A DNA stretch of 31,529 nt from CAZDXJ01 sp964509475 (GCA_964509475.1 CAZDXJ010000021.1:1-31529); one strand, 5' to 3'; positions 13,843 to 23,726 are shown, counted from the stretch's first letter. The notes: a model not told the origin generated them from the sequence alone. Translations and numbers: made by a program.

Positions 13843-15273
13843 TCAGCTCAATTTGTTTTTCAGTAATTTGTTGACTTCACCAGGACTTGCCTTGCCTTGT
13901 GTCGCTTTCATGACCTGCCCTACAAAGAAACCTAATAACTTGTCCTTGCCAGCCCGATATTGTTCAACCTGTTTTGGGTTGTCGGCAATAATTTGCTCGA
14001 CAATGGCTTCGATGGCGCCACTATCGGTAATTTGTTTCAAGCCCTGGGCTTCAATAATGGCATCGGCACTTTCAGTACCGCACCACATTTGTTCAAACAC
14101 CTGTTTGCCGATCTTGCCGGAAATCGTATTATCTTCTATACGTTTCAGCAATCCAGCCAGACGCCGGGCTTCGACCGGTGTTTGAGTGATATCGAGACCT
14201 TGCTTGTTCAGTGCTGCCGATAATTCGCCGGTTACCCAGTTGGCACACCGTTTTGCCGGACAAGCTGAATATTCCACCACCGCTTCGAAATAATCCGCCA
14301 GTTCACGGCTTGCCGTCAGAATTATCGCTGATTCCTCATCCAGGCCGTATTGCTGAATAAAACGTCGTTTTTTTGCATCCGGCAATTCAGGCAATTGGGC
14401 GGCAACTTCTTTTTTGAAGGCCTCGTCGATCACCAGCGGCAACAAGTCTGGATCGGGAAAATAGCGATAATCATTGGCTTCTTCCTTGCCGCGCATCGAA
14501 CGCGTCTCATCTTTCGCCGAATCGTACAAGCGGGTTTCCTGAACCACTTCAGCGCCGCTTTCCAGCAAATCGATCTGCCGTTCCACTTCGTAATTGATCG
14601 CCTTTTCGATAAACCGGAACGAATTGAGGTTTTTGATTTCCGCCCGGGTACCCAATTCGCACGCTCCTGCAGGACGCACGGACACATTGGCATCACAACG
14701 AAAAGAACCTTCCTGCATGTTACCATCGCAGATTTCCAGATACTGCACCAAGGCATGCAAGGCTTTCATATACGCTACCGCTTCCCTGGCCGATCGCATA
14801 TCCGGTTCGGAAACGATTTCCAGCAAGGGTGTGCCGGCCCGGTTTAAATCAATACCCGATAAACCATGAAAATCTTCATGCAGGGACTTGCCCGCATCTT
14901 CCTCCAAATGGGCACGGGTAATGCCAATGCGTTTGTCCTGCCCGTCAATGTTGATATTCAGATGTCCGCGTCCCACGACCGGCAGTTCAAACTGGCTGAT
15001 CTGATAACCTTTTGGCAAATCCGGATAAAAATAATTTTTTCGGGCAAATACCGAATACGGTGCGATTTCCGCATCGATAGCCAAACCAAATTTGACCGCC
15101 ATCCGCACAGCCTCCCGATTCAACACCGGCAAAACCCCGGGCAGTCCCAAATCAACCGCACAGGCCTGGGTATTCGGCAAAGCGCCATAGGCCGTTGCGG
15201 CGCCGGAAAAAATTTTCGATTTTGTCGCCAATTGGGCATGGATTTCCAGCCCGATCACGGTTTCCCACTGCAT
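13843..15273 (-). CDS. gatB: Asp/Glu-tRNA(Asn/Gln) amidotransferase subunit B
   Basis: 476 residues, the usual length. The N-terminal motif WETVIGLEIHAQLATKSKIF, then KNYFYPDLPKGYQISQFE, HLEEDAGKSLH, the SGIDLNRAGTPLLEIVSEPD block, and SFRCDANVSVRP are typical of GatB; the C-terminal YqeY-like tail ends FFVGQVMKATQGKASPGEVN. GatB binds and phosphorylates the mischarged aminoacyl-tRNA for amidation. It lies 12 bases behind gatA, with AGAGG upstream of the ATG. Confidence 0.97.
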   Translation of the reverse strand: MQWETVIGLEIHAQLATKSKIFSGAATAYGALPNTQACAVDLGLPGVLPVLNREAVRMAVKFGLAIDAEIAPYSVFARKNYFYPDLPKGYQISQFELPVVGRGHLNINIDGQDKRIGITRAHLEEDAGKSLHEDFHGLSGIDLNRAGTPLLEIVSEPDMRSAREAVAYMKALHALVQYLEICDGNMQEGSFRCDANVSVRPAGACELGTRAEIKNLNSFRFIEKAINYEVERQIDLLESGAEVVQETRLYDSAKDETRSMRGKEEANDYRYFPDPDLLPLVIDEAFKKEVAAQLPELPDAKKRRFIQQYGLDEESAIILTASRELADYFEAVVEYSACPAKRCANWVTGELSAALNKQGLDITQTPVEARRLAGLLKRIEDNTISGKIGKQVFEQMWCGTESADAIIEAQGLKQITDSGAIEAIVEQIIADNPKQVEQYRAGKDKLLGFFVGQVMKATQGKASPGEVNKLLKNKLS

Positions 15274-15285
15274 TGCTGTACCTCT

Positions 15286-16737
15286 TTACTCGAAACTCCG
15301 AGGCATCTTTTGATGCCAACCGGTAATCTGTTGATATTGATGGGCGATATTCAATAACCGGTGTTCGGCAAAATAGTTGCCAATAATCTGTAAACCTACC
15401 GGTTTGCCATCGACGAACCCGGCCGGAACCGACATCGCCGGCAGTCCCGCCAGATTAACCGCTATCGTATAAATATCCGATAAGTACATTTGAACCGGAT
15501 CATCTTTTTTCTCGCCAATGCCAAAAGCAACCGAGGGCGCCACCGGTCCCATCAACACATCCACCTCCGACAAGGCACGTTTGAAATCCTCACTGATCAA
15601 ACGCCGGATTTTCTGCGCTTTAAGATAATAGGCATCATAATAACCGGCCGATAGCGCATAAGTGCCGATCAGAATCCGCCGTTTGACTTCCGCGCCAAAC
15701 GCCTCGCCGCGTGAACGGATGTACAAATCTGTCAAATCCGCAGGTTCAAGGCAGCGATAACCATAACGCACACCATCGAAACGCGATAAATTGGCAGAAC
15801 ATTCCGCCGGTGCAATCACATAATAGGCCGGTATTGCCAGATCCAGGTTGGGCATGGAGACTTCCCGCACTTCAGCGCCCAGGCTGCGATATTCAGCCAC
15901 AGCGCTGTCAATAACGGCCGCAACCTCACTGTCCAGGCCCTCGCCGAAAAACTCTTTTGGCAAACCGATTTTCAATCCGGCAAGAGGCTGTTGTAAACCC
16001 TGCCGGTAATCCGGTACATCTTTTTTGACACTGGTCGAATCACGCTCATCAAATCCAGCCATGACTTGCAACAACAAGGCCACATCTTCGGCACAACGCG
16101 CCATCGGCCCGCCCTGATCAAGACTGGAGGCATAAGCGATCATGCCATAGCGGGATACCCGGCCGTAAGTGGGTTTCAAGCCGGTAATACCACAAAAAGC
16201 GGCCGGTTGCCGGATGGAACCACCGGTATCGGTACCCGTCGCTGCGGGTGTCAAACGGGCGGCAACCGCCGCCGCTGAACCGCCGGAAGACCCCCCCGGC
16301 ACGCAATCAATCGCCCAGGGATTTTTAACGGCGCCATAATAGCTGGTTTCATTCGATGAACCCATGGCGAATTCATCCATATTCAATTTACCCAACATGA
16401 CAGCACCGTCAGTATTGAATTTTTCAATAACCGTCGCATCATAAGGCGCTGTAAAATTATCCAGCATTTTCGAGCCACAACTGGTTTTAACGCCTTTGGT
16501 GCAAAAAATATCTTTATGCGCAATCGGTATGCCGGTCAATAATCCGGTTTCACCACAGGCAATTTTTTCATCGGCCTCTGCCGCCTGTTGCAACGCTTTT
16601 TCTTCCTCTATCGTGATGAAACAGTTCAGATCCTGATGTTGCCGGATACGCTGCAAATAAGCTTTGGTCAACTCCACAGATGAAAACCGGCCGGCACGCA
16701 AATCCGCCGCCAGTTCCGCAAGGTTTTTGTTAAACAT
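15286..16737 (-). CDS. gatA: Asp/Glu-tRNA(Asn/Gln) amidotransferase subunit A
   Basis: 483 residues from the ATG at 16737. The amidase signature is complete: Lys75 in PIAHKDIF, cis-Ser150 in GGSSGGSAAAVAA and nucleophile Ser174 in GTDTGGSIRQPAA, with the K-S-S spacing of characterised GatA. It releases ammonia from glutamine for the amidation. The frame remains open to 16911 inside gatC, but GGAG sits just upstream of 16737 and the natural N-terminus (MFNKNLAELAADLRAG) begins there. Ten bases separate it from gatC. Confidence 0.97.
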   Translation of the reverse strand: MFNKNLAELAADLRAGRFSSVELTKAYLQRIRQHQDLNCFITIEEEKALQQAAEADEKIACGETGLLTGIPIAHKDIFCTKGVKTSCGSKMLDNFTAPYDATVIEKFNTDGAVMLGKLNMDEFAMGSSNETSYYGAVKNPWAIDCVPGGSSGGSAAAVAARLTPAATGTDTGGSIRQPAAFCGITGLKPTYGRVSRYGMIAYASSLDQGGPMARCAEDVALLLQVMAGFDERDSTSVKKDVPDYRQGLQQPLAGLKIGLPKEFFGEGLDSEVAAVIDSAVAEYRSLGAEVREVSMPNLDLAIPAYYVIAPAECSANLSRFDGVRYGYRCLEPADLTDLYIRSRGEAFGAEVKRRILIGTYALSAGYYDAYYLKAQKIRRLISEDFKRALSEVDVLMGPVAPSVAFGIGEKKDDPVQMYLSDIYTIAVNLAGLPAMSVPAGFVDGKPVGLQIIGNYFAEHRLLNIAHQYQQITGWHQKMPRSFE

Positions 16738-16747
16738 TGTTACTCCA

Positions 16748-17035
16748 TCATTCAATAACTTTTGGCACCAAATACAATCCAGACTCCACCTGGGGTGCCA
16801 GAGACTGGAACAATTCGTGCTGATCAAACTCCGTAACCACATCGTCACGCAAGCGCTGGCCTTGATCCAAGGGATGCGCCATCGGTAAAACACCTTCCGT
16901 ATTGACATCATTCATTTGTGCAACCAAATCCAGTACACCGGATAAATCGTTTGCATAACGTTCTACATCCTGGTTTTCGATTCCCAAGCGGGCAAGATAG
17001 GCAATTTTATTAACTTGTTCAGCCGTTAATGCCAT
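16748..17035 (-). CDS. gatC: Asp/Glu-tRNA(Asn/Gln) amidotransferase subunit C
   Basis: 95 residues, standard GatC: MALTAEQVNKIAYLARLGIE at the start, then LSGVLDLVAQMNDVNTEGVLPMAHP and LRDDVVTE. GatC is the small subunit that clasps GatA to GatB. First gene of the gatCAB operon, with GGAG upstream of the ATG, divergent from mreB across 123 bases, the arrangement also seen in pseudomonads. Confidence 0.96.
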   Translation of the reverse strand: MALTAEQVNKIAYLARLGIENQDVERYANDLSGVLDLVAQMNDVNTEGVLPMAHPLDQGQRLRDDVVTEFDQHELFQSLAPQVESGLYLVPKVIE

Positions 17036-17125
17036 TTTTCAACTCCATAAACATTGACTATTTCATTTTTGAATAAATATGATACTTTATATCTTGCTCA
17101 AATACCCGCCTGATTGTTAAAGTAG

Positions 17126-17131
17126 TATAAT
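17126..17131 (+). promoter_or_regulatory. mreB: Probable -10 box of the mreB operon
   Basis: TATAAT 27 bases before the mreB start in the AT-rich gatC-mreB spacer. No convincing -35 hexamer at the usual distance. AGGA before the ATG serves as the ribosome site. Confidence 0.4.
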
Positions 17132-17158
17132 TTTATTTTTTCATTATTAGGATAGAAG

Positions 17159-18202
17159 ATGTTCAATAAAGTCCGCGGCATGTTCTCCACTGATCTATCG
17201 ATCGATCTGGGTACCGCAAATACTCTAATATATATCCCCGGTCAGGGCATTGTTCTTGACGAGCCTTCGGTTGTTGCCATCCGGGAAGATAAAATCAGCG
17301 GCTCAAAATCCATCGCTGCGGTTGGCGTGGACGCCAAATTGATGCTGGGACGCACACCGGGTAACATTACCGCGATCCGCCCTATGAAAGACGGGGTGAT
17401 TGCCGATTTCGCGGTAACCGAACGCATGTTGCGCTTTTTCATTAAAAAAGTTCATAAAAGCAAATTTCTGCGTCCGCATCCACGCATTTTGATTTGCGTT
17501 CCTTCCGGTTCGACCCAGGTGGAACGGCGTGCCATTCGCGAATCCGCATCGATGGCCGGCGCCCGCGAGGTTTTCCTGATTGAAGAACCCATGTCGGCGG
17601 CGGTTGGCGCCGGCCTGCCAGTCGATGAAGCCTGTGGTTCCATGGTCCTCGATATTGGCGGCGGCACTTCGGAAGTCGCGGTCATTTCCTTGAATGGCAT
17701 CGTTTATTCCTCCTCGGTACGCATCGGCGGCGATAAATTTGATGAAGCCATTATCAATTACATCCGCAGAAATTATAGTACCCTGATTGGAGAAACGACC
17801 GCCGAACGCATCAAATACGAAATCGGCATGGCTTATCCAGGTAATGAAATCAAGGAAATCGAGGTAAAGGGACGCAATCTCGCCGAAGGCGTACCGCGCA
17901 GTTTTACCTTGAACAGTAATGAAATACTGGAAGCCTTGCAGGAGCCTTTATCCGGTATTATTGGATCGATTAAAACCGCCCTGGAACAGACGCCGCCTGA
18001 GTTAGGTGCCGATGTTGCAACCCGGGGTATCGTATTGACCGGTGGCGGTGCCTTGCTTGATTCCATTGATCGCCTGGTCGAGGAAGAAACCGGACTACCA
18101 GTACATATTGCCGATGACCCGCTGACCTGTGTTGCGCGTGGAGGTGGCATGATCCTGGAAATGCTGGAAGAAAAAGGTTCAGCAGCTTTCTCTCTGGAAT
18201 AA
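17159..18202 (+). CDS. mreB: Rod-shape actin homologue MreB
   Basis: 347 residues, standard length. Actin-fold nucleotide motifs: DLGTANTLIY (phosphate 1, residues 15-24), LDIGGGTSEVAVISL (phosphate 2) and IVLTGGGALLDSI (adenosine). It polymerises on the inner face of the cytoplasmic membrane and directs lateral wall synthesis with MreC, MreD, PBP2 and RodA, all encoded directly downstream. It leads the long elongasome operon and implies a rod-shaped or rod-derived cell. Confidence 0.98.
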   Translation: MFNKVRGMFSTDLSIDLGTANTLIYIPGQGIVLDEPSVVAIREDKISGSKSIAAVGVDAKLMLGRTPGNITAIRPMKDGVIADFAVTERMLRFFIKKVHKSKFLRPHPRILICVPSGSTQVERRAIRESASMAGAREVFLIEEPMSAAVGAGLPVDEACGSMVLDIGGGTSEVAVISLNGIVYSSSVRIGGDKFDEAIINYIRRNYSTLIGETTAERIKYEIGMAYPGNEIKEIEVKGRNLAEGVPRSFTLNSNEILEALQEPLSGIIGSIKTALEQTPPELGADVATRGIVLTGGGALLDSIDRLVEEETGLPVHIADDPLTCVARGGGMILEMLEEKGSAAFSLE

Positions 18203-18242
18203 AGTTGTTTTACACTTACTAATCTATAACAGGTAAAAAACC

Positions 18243-19154
18243 ATAAACCCGCTATTTGCTTCCGGGTCCTCCGTCAATACCCGGCTATTGATTGCTCTGC
18301 TGATGTCCATTTCCTTGTTGTTTATCCAGCATCGGGATCACAAACTGGATGGTTTGCGCCACACCCTGTCCGTTATCATTTATCCGGTTCAATATCTGGC
18401 CAGTCTGCCCTCCAATTGGTCATACAATGCTTTTGGCACGGGGCTCAGTTACAGCGAACTGTTGAAAGAAAACCGCAAACTGAAACACGAACAGCTGATT
18501 TATAAATCAAAACTGTTAAAATTTTTCACCCTGGAAAAAGAAAATATCCGCTTGCGTGCATTGTTGGAAAATTCTTTTAAACTGGGCGAACAATTTCTGG
18601 TTGCTGATTTGATATCGGTCAACCTGGATGCTTATGAGCAAGTTGTACTGGTTAACAAAGGCAGTCGTTTTGGTGTTTACCCCAAACAACCGGTACTGGA
18701 TGCCAATGGCATTGTCGGTCAGGTCATTCGTGCCAACCCATTGACCTCGGAAATCATGTTGATCACCGATCCCAATCATGCGATTCCGGTTCAGGTCAAC
18801 CGCAACGGGCTGCGCACCATCGCCGTGGGCAGCGGTCAGCCCAATCAACTCAATTTGCCTTTTTTGCCCAATAATGCCGATATCCGGGTAGGCGACTTGC
18901 TGGTCACATCCGGCCTGGGCGGGGTTTTTCCACAAGGTTATCCGGTTGGTGTGGTCAATGAATTTACCCCCCAACCCGGCAAACCCTTTGCACGCATTAC
19001 AGCAACACCCAGTGCCTCCCTGGATAGAAGTCGCGAGTTCCTGATTGTCTGGAGCAACCGTGATCCAATACCTCTGACCCATCCAGGCAAACAAGCCACC
19101 AGGCCACCCTCTCCCGCAGCAGAAAAAAAGCCTCAGAAACATCATGCACAATAG
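18243..19154 (+). CDS. mreC: Rod-shape protein MreC, probable AUA start
   Basis: 303 residues if read from 18243. The bitopic membrane protein has a TM helix (about 16-35), a coiled coil (LLKENRKLKHEQLIYKSKLL), then the periplasmic beta domain with LVNKGSRFGVYPKQPV, GIVGQVI, RVGDLLVTSGLGGVFPQGYP. The first standard start codon in frame, TTG at 18288, would remove the conserved N-terminus; upstream in the same frame lies ATA-AAC-CCG-CTA-TTT-GCT giving NPLFASGSSVNTRLL, matching the KPxFxxGPSxxxRLL start of other MreC proteins. The in-frame TAA at 18234 excludes anything further upstream, and AGG (18231-18233) stands 9 bases before the ATA, whereas the TTG has no ribosome site. The C-terminal tail is Pro/Lys-rich. 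Confidence 0.9.
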   Translation: MNPLFASGSSVNTRLLIALLMSISLLFIQHRDHKLDGLRHTLSVIIYPVQYLASLPSNWSYNAFGTGLSYSELLKENRKLKHEQLIYKSKLLKFFTLEKENIRLRALLENSFKLGEQFLVADLISVNLDAYEQVVLVNKGSRFGVYPKQPVLDANGIVGQVIRANPLTSEIMLITDPNHAIPVQVNRNGLRTIAVGSGQPNQLNLPFLPNNADIRVGDLLVTSGLGGVFPQGYPVGVVNEFTPQPGKPFARITATPSASLDRSREFLIVWSNRDPIPLTHPGKQATRPPSPAAEKKPQKHHAQ

Positions 19155-19629
19155 GCGCAGTGGTTATATCCTTTTTCTGCTCAGTATCATCATTGCGATG
19201 GCGCTCAGAATCGCTCCATGGTTTGGATCGTTCAGCGTTTTTACACCGGATTGGATTTTACTGGTTTTGATCTATTGGTCACAGACATCACCTCATCGTT
19301 ATGGTGTATTGAATGCCTGGTTAATCGGTTTATTTACCGATGTGTTGACCGGAAAATTATTGGGACAACATGCTTTGGCTTATGCCCTGGTGGTTTATTG
19401 CTGTATCCGCTTGCACAGACAATTACGTCAATTCGAGCTGTTCCAGCAATCCTTGTTTATATTTTTTGGCCTGATTTTATCCAACGCATTAATTTCGTGG
19501 ACACAAAATCAGCACGGCCCGACGATGCTGGAACTCGCTTTTTGGTACCCGGTTTTTTCAGGCTTGTTTTTCTGGCCTGTCATTTATATTGCAATGCACA
19601 GTATCTGTATCGCGCGAAAAATTATCTGA
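19144..19629 (+). CDS. mreD: Rod-shape protein MreD
   Basis: 161 residues, five or so membrane segments, with MreD motifs: MALRIAPWFGSFSVFTPDWI, LLVLIYWSQTSPHRYGVLNAW, LIGLFTDVLTGKLLGQHALA. An inner-membrane partner of MreC. The ATG overlaps the end of mreC by 11 bases, so the two are coupled. Confidence 0.93.
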   Translation: MHNRRSGYILFLLSIIIAMALRIAPWFGSFSVFTPDWILLVLIYWSQTSPHRYGVLNAWLIGLFTDVLTGKLLGQHALAYALVVYCCIRLHRQLRQFELFQQSLFIFFGLILSNALISWTQNQHGPTMLELAFWYPVFSGLFFWPVIYIAMHSICIARKII

Positions 19630-19649
19630 TGCCCAGACCGGCTTGATTC

Positions 19650-21488
19650 ATGTCCAGCACCGTTTCGATAAAAGACGCTCATTCCGAAAATCGCACATTT
19701 TTTAGCCGCATTGTATTTATTGGCGGTTTTATGCTGGTGCTGACACTGGTCTTGTTGACCCGTCTGGTTTATTTGCAGATCGTCGGACATGAGCATTACG
19801 CGACGCGTTCCAAAAACAACCGTATCAAAATCGCGCCCATTGCCCCAACCCGTGGTCTTATTTATGACCGCAAGGGACGCATACTGGCTAACAATATTCC
19901 TGCATACAGTCTGGAAATCATCCCTGAACAAGTCAAGGATATGGAAAAAACCTTGCTAGCATTACAAAAATTATTAGCCATCCCCGATAAAAAAATCAAA
20001 CGATTTCATAAACTACGCAAAACACGCCGCAGTTTTTCCAGCACCCCTTTATTGTTTAACTTGAATGATGAACAAGTTGCCCGATTTGCCGCTGTCAGAC
20101 CCTATTTCCCGGGGGTTGATATCCATGCCCAGTTGGTCCGTTACTACCCCTATCCGGAACTCACTTCACATGTGGTTGGATATGTTGGCCGCATCAATGA
20201 AAGAGAACTTCAATCCTTGCCCGAAGCAGAATATCGGGGCACGTATTATGTGGGTAAAACCGGTATCGAAAAAACCTATGAAAAGCAATTACACGGGCAT
20301 GTCGGTTACGCGGAAAACCTGACCAATGCACAAGCCCGACTGATCAGTACGCGCACTCGGACCGATCCGCTGCCCGGTTCGGATCTGTACCTGGACCTGG
20401 ATATTGATCTACAAAAAACCGCTTACGATGCTTTGGATATTTATAACGGCTCAGTAGTCGCTATTGAAATCGAAACCGGACATGTGCTGGCGTTGGTCAG
20501 CCGGCCAGGATTTGACAGCAACCAGTTTGTTTCCGGAATCAGTTCCAAGGCCTATAAAGCCTTGCGGGATTCTGATGATCAACCGCTGTTTAACCGGGCG
20601 ATCCGTGGCTTGTACCCGCCGGGTTCAACCTTAAAACCCTTTATTGGCCTGGCCGGACTGGAAAATCACGCCATCAACGCCCGGCAGCGGATCAGTTGTC
20701 CAGGCTATTTTCAATTACCCAATTCCAAACACAAATACCGCGACTGGAAACGGGGTGGCCACGGTTTTGTCAACCTGAAGACAGCCATTACCCAATCCTG
20801 CGATGTCTATTTTTATAAACTGGCGGTCAGTTTAGGCATTGATCGCATGCATCAGTTTCTTACCGGCTTTGGCTTTGGCCAAAAAACCGGCATTGATCTG
20901 GTCGGTGAAAAATCCGGCCTGATGCCCTCCCGGGAATGGAAGCGTCGGGTGCGCAACAGACCCTGGTACCCGGGAGAAACCGTCATAACCGGTATTGGCC
21001 AGGGGTTTACCCAGGTTACGCCATTGCAACTGGCCCGGGCGACAGCAACATTGGCCAATCATGGTCATGTCGTTACCCCCATCTTACTCAACCGCATGAT
21101 CAACGCGGATTTAACCACGACAAAATTGCATCGACCCGAAAAAAAATTACCCGTAAAAGAAAAAAATATTGAGCAGATCATCGTCGCAATGGTCAATGTC
21201 GTACATGGTTCGCGCGGTACGGCACGAAGAATTGCGGTTGATATACCTTATCAAATTGCTGGTAAAACCGGCACGGCCCAGGTTTTTACAGTAAAACAGG
21301 AAGAAAAATACAATGAAGACGAAATCGCTTTCAAATTACGTGACCATGCCCTGTTTATCGCTTTTGCTCCGGCCGATCAACCCAAAATCGCGGTAGCCGT
21401 TATCGTTGAACACGGCGGTCATGGCGGCTCGGTTGCGGCACCAATCGCCAAAAAAATAATCACTCAATATCTTGACTCTGTTCTTTAA
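19650..21488 (+). CDS. mrdA: Penicillin-binding protein 2, elongation transpeptidase
   Basis: 612 residues. One N-terminal TM helix (20-45), then the class-B pedestal with APTRGLIYDRKGRILANN and VGYVGRINERE, then the transpeptidase domain with SxxK at Ser326 (PPGSTLKP), SCD as the SxN-type motif in TQSCDVYFYKLA, and AGKTGTAQ near residue 535. It cross-links peptidoglycan during side-wall growth in partnership with RodA, encoded 5 bases downstream. The start at 19650 gives a short cytoplasmic tail of typical length. Confidence 0.96.
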   Translation: MSSTVSIKDAHSENRTFFSRIVFIGGFMLVLTLVLLTRLVYLQIVGHEHYATRSKNNRIKIAPIAPTRGLIYDRKGRILANNIPAYSLEIIPEQVKDMEKTLLALQKLLAIPDKKIKRFHKLRKTRRSFSSTPLLFNLNDEQVARFAAVRPYFPGVDIHAQLVRYYPYPELTSHVVGYVGRINERELQSLPEAEYRGTYYVGKTGIEKTYEKQLHGHVGYAENLTNAQARLISTRTRTDPLPGSDLYLDLDIDLQKTAYDALDIYNGSVVAIEIETGHVLALVSRPGFDSNQFVSGISSKAYKALRDSDDQPLFNRAIRGLYPPGSTLKPFIGLAGLENHAINARQRISCPGYFQLPNSKHKYRDWKRGGHGFVNLKTAITQSCDVYFYKLAVSLGIDRMHQFLTGFGFGQKTGIDLVGEKSGLMPSREWKRRVRNRPWYPGETVITGIGQGFTQVTPLQLARATATLANHGHVVTPILLNRMINADLTTTKLHRPEKKLPVKEKNIEQIIVAMVNVVHGSRGTARRIAVDIPYQIAGKTGTAQVFTVKQEEKYNEDEIAFKLRDHALFIAFAPADQPKIAVAVIVEHGGHGGSVAAPIAKKIITQYLDSVL

Positions 21489-21493
21489 AGCCC

Positions 21494-22624
21494 ATGCCAG
21501 AAACACGTCGTGAAGAATTCATAAGACCTTCGTTAATCGGCAATTTCCTGCGCCATTTGCATATTGATATCCCATTATTTATAGGCTTGTTATTATTGGC
21601 GGCACTCAGTTTCGTGATTCTTTTCAGTGCCAGTGGAGAAAATACCGGTGTCTTAATCCGCCAGGGTGCGCGCATGACGGTCGCTTTTATATTGATGACC
21701 GGCCTGGCCTATATCCATCCGCATCAATTTCAACGTTATTCGGTATTTTTCTACAGCGGCGGCGTTGCTTTATTGATTGCGGTTTTAATCATGGGACAAA
21801 TCGGCAAAGGCGCACAACGCTGGCTGGACCTGGGTTTTTTTCGTTTCCAGCCTTCGGAAATGATTAAAATCACCACCCCCATGATGATTGCCTGGTATCT
21901 GTCGGAAAATCCGCTGCCCCCCAAATGGCGACAGATTTTACTGGCAGGCGTCTACATTATTATCCCTACCCTGCTGATTGCCAAACAACCGGACCTTGGC
22001 ACTTCCTTGCTGGTTGCCTCATCCGGCGCGGCGGTGCTGTTTTTTGCCGGTATTTCCTGGCGTTTTCTGACCCTTTGTATCTTGTCGCTGGCTGCACTGG
22101 CGCCGGTGGTATGGAATTTTTTCATGCACGATTACCAAAAACAGCGGGTCTACACCTTTCTTAATCCGGAAGCGGATCCGATGGGCAAGGGTTATCATAT
22201 TATCCAGTCCAAAATTGCCATAGGCTCTGGCGGTATTTACGGCAAGGGCTGGCTGGGCAGTACCCAGGCGCATCTGGAATTTTTGCCGGAAAGTTCCACC
22301 GATTTCATTTTCGCGGTATTTGCCGAGGAGTTCGGCCTGACTGGCTGTCTTGGCTTACTCAGCCTGTATTTGTTGATTATCGGCCGCTGTCTGTACATTG
22401 CCCTGCAGGCCCAGGACAGTTATACTCGTTTGCTGGCTGGCAGCCTGACCTTCACGTTTTTTGTCTATGTTTTTGTCAATATCGGCATGGTTATCGGTAT
22501 TTTGCCCGTTGTCGGCGTACCGCTACCCTTAATCAGCTATGGCGGCACGTCGATGGTAACGCTGCTGGCCGGTTTTGGCCTGTTGATGTCGATTCACACT
22601 CACAAACAATTATTACCCAACTGA
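21494..22624 (+). CDS. rodA: SEDS glycosyltransferase RodA
   Basis: 376 residues, about ten TM segments. SEDS-family signatures: GKGAQRWLDLGFFRFQPSEM, KQPDLGTSLLV, FLPESSTDFIFAVFAEEFG, VGVPLPLISYGGTSMV. It polymerises glycan strands from lipid II with PBP2. The gene follows mrdA by 5 bases and precedes mltB by one. Confidence 0.97.
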   Translation: MPETRREEFIRPSLIGNFLRHLHIDIPLFIGLLLLAALSFVILFSASGENTGVLIRQGARMTVAFILMTGLAYIHPHQFQRYSVFFYSGGVALLIAVLIMGQIGKGAQRWLDLGFFRFQPSEMIKITTPMMIAWYLSENPLPPKWRQILLAGVYIIIPTLLIAKQPDLGTSLLVASSGAAVLFFAGISWRFLTLCILSLAALAPVVWNFFMHDYQKQRVYTFLNPEADPMGKGYHIIQSKIAIGSGGIYGKGWLGSTQAHLEFLPESSTDFIFAVFAEEFGLTGCLGLLSLYLLIIGRCLYIALQAQDSYTRLLAGSLTFTFFVYVFVNIGMVIGILPVVGVPLPLISYGGTSMVTLLAGFGLLMSIHTHKQLLPN

Positions 22625-22625
22625 C

Positions 22626-23636
22626 ATGAAATTCAATCAACTCCTATCCTGTTTGGTCTTTATCACTGGCTGTCTTGCCTTGACGAACAGTTACGCGCTC
22701 ACTGGACAAGAAAAAACACTCCATCAATTTATTGACAAAATGGTCGAAAAACATCATTTTGATCGCCAGCGGCTGAAACAGCTATTTACCTCGGTTGAAA
22801 TAAAAGACAGCATTTTAAAAGCGATGAAGCGGCCTGCGGAAGCTTTGCCCTGGCATAAATACCGTAATATTTTCCTGACCGCATCGCGTATTCAAGGGGG
22901 CGTCGAGTTTTGGCGGCAACACGAAAGCGTATTGACTGAAGTTGAACAACAGACCGGCGTTCCGGCACAAATTATTGTCGCAATCATCGGTGTGGAAACC
23001 CGTTACGGTGGTAACACCGGCCATTACCGGGTCATTGATGCCTTGTCCACGCTGGGCTTTGCCTACCCAAAACGCAGCACGTTTTTCCTTGGCGAATTGG
23101 AACATTTTCTGTTACTTTGCCGCGAACAGCATATCGATCCCTTGCAGCCGACCGGCTCTTACGCTGGCGCCATGGGCTGGCCACAGTTCATGCCCAGCAG
23201 TTACCGCAGTTATGCCGCCGATTTTGACGGTGATAACAAAAAGGATATCTGGGACAATCCGGCTGATGTCATTGCCAGCATTGCCAATTATTTTGTCCGC
23301 CATCATTGGCAAGCCGGAGAAGCTATCGCCTTTCAGGTCGCCATTCCGAAAGACAAACATGCCTTGCCTTTGCAAAAAGGCTTAAAACCCAACACTACCG
23401 TCGCCAAACTCAAATCGCTTGCCATTCAGGTACCCGCCCGGTTACCTGATTCGCAACCCGTGCGGCTGTTGCAATTTGAAATGGAAAAAGGCTGGCAATA
23501 CTGGATTGGACTGCCTAATTTCTATGTCATTACCCGCTATAACCACAGTCCGCTGTACGCCATGGCCGTTTTTCAATTAAGTCAGGAAATCGCATTTAAC
23601 AAATCACGCTTGTCCAGACAAAAACCGGTTTTTTAA
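22626..23636 (+). CDS. mltB: Membrane-bound lytic murein transglycosylase B
   Basis: 336 residues. The N-terminal ITGC is a lipobox with Cys16, so it is probably a lipoprotein. Catalytic Glu124 lies in GVETRYGGN; GAMGWPQFMPSSYR, DFDGDNKKDIWDNPADVIAS (an acidic loop typical of MltB/Slt35) and SIANYFVRHHW complete the family pattern. It cleaves peptidoglycan with formation of 1,6-anhydro-muramyl ends. The gene begins one base after rodA. Confidence 0.94.
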   Translation: MKFNQLLSCLVFITGCLALTNSYALTGQEKTLHQFIDKMVEKHHFDRQRLKQLFTSVEIKDSILKAMKRPAEALPWHKYRNIFLTASRIQGGVEFWRQHESVLTEVEQQTGVPAQIIVAIIGVETRYGGNTGHYRVIDALSTLGFAYPKRSTFFLGELEHFLLLCREQHIDPLQPTGSYAGAMGWPQFMPSSYRSYAADFDGDNKKDIWDNPADVIASIANYFVRHHWQAGEAIAFQVAIPKDKHALPLQKGLKPNTTVAKLKSLAIQVPARLPDSQPVRLLQFEMEKGWQYWIGLPNFYVITRYNHSPLYAMAVFQLSQEIAFNKSRLSRQKPVF

Positions 23637-23726
23637 GGTAGCCGTATCAGGCCGTAAAAAAATTATAGATTTATGCAGCGTGCTACAATTAATAATCGTT
23701 TCTCACTTACAATTTTAACAGTCGAT

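Noticed and set aside
16738..16911. 58-codon N-terminal extension of GatA
   Set aside because: It overlaps gatC out of frame; the conserved N-terminus and ribosome site place the start at 16737.
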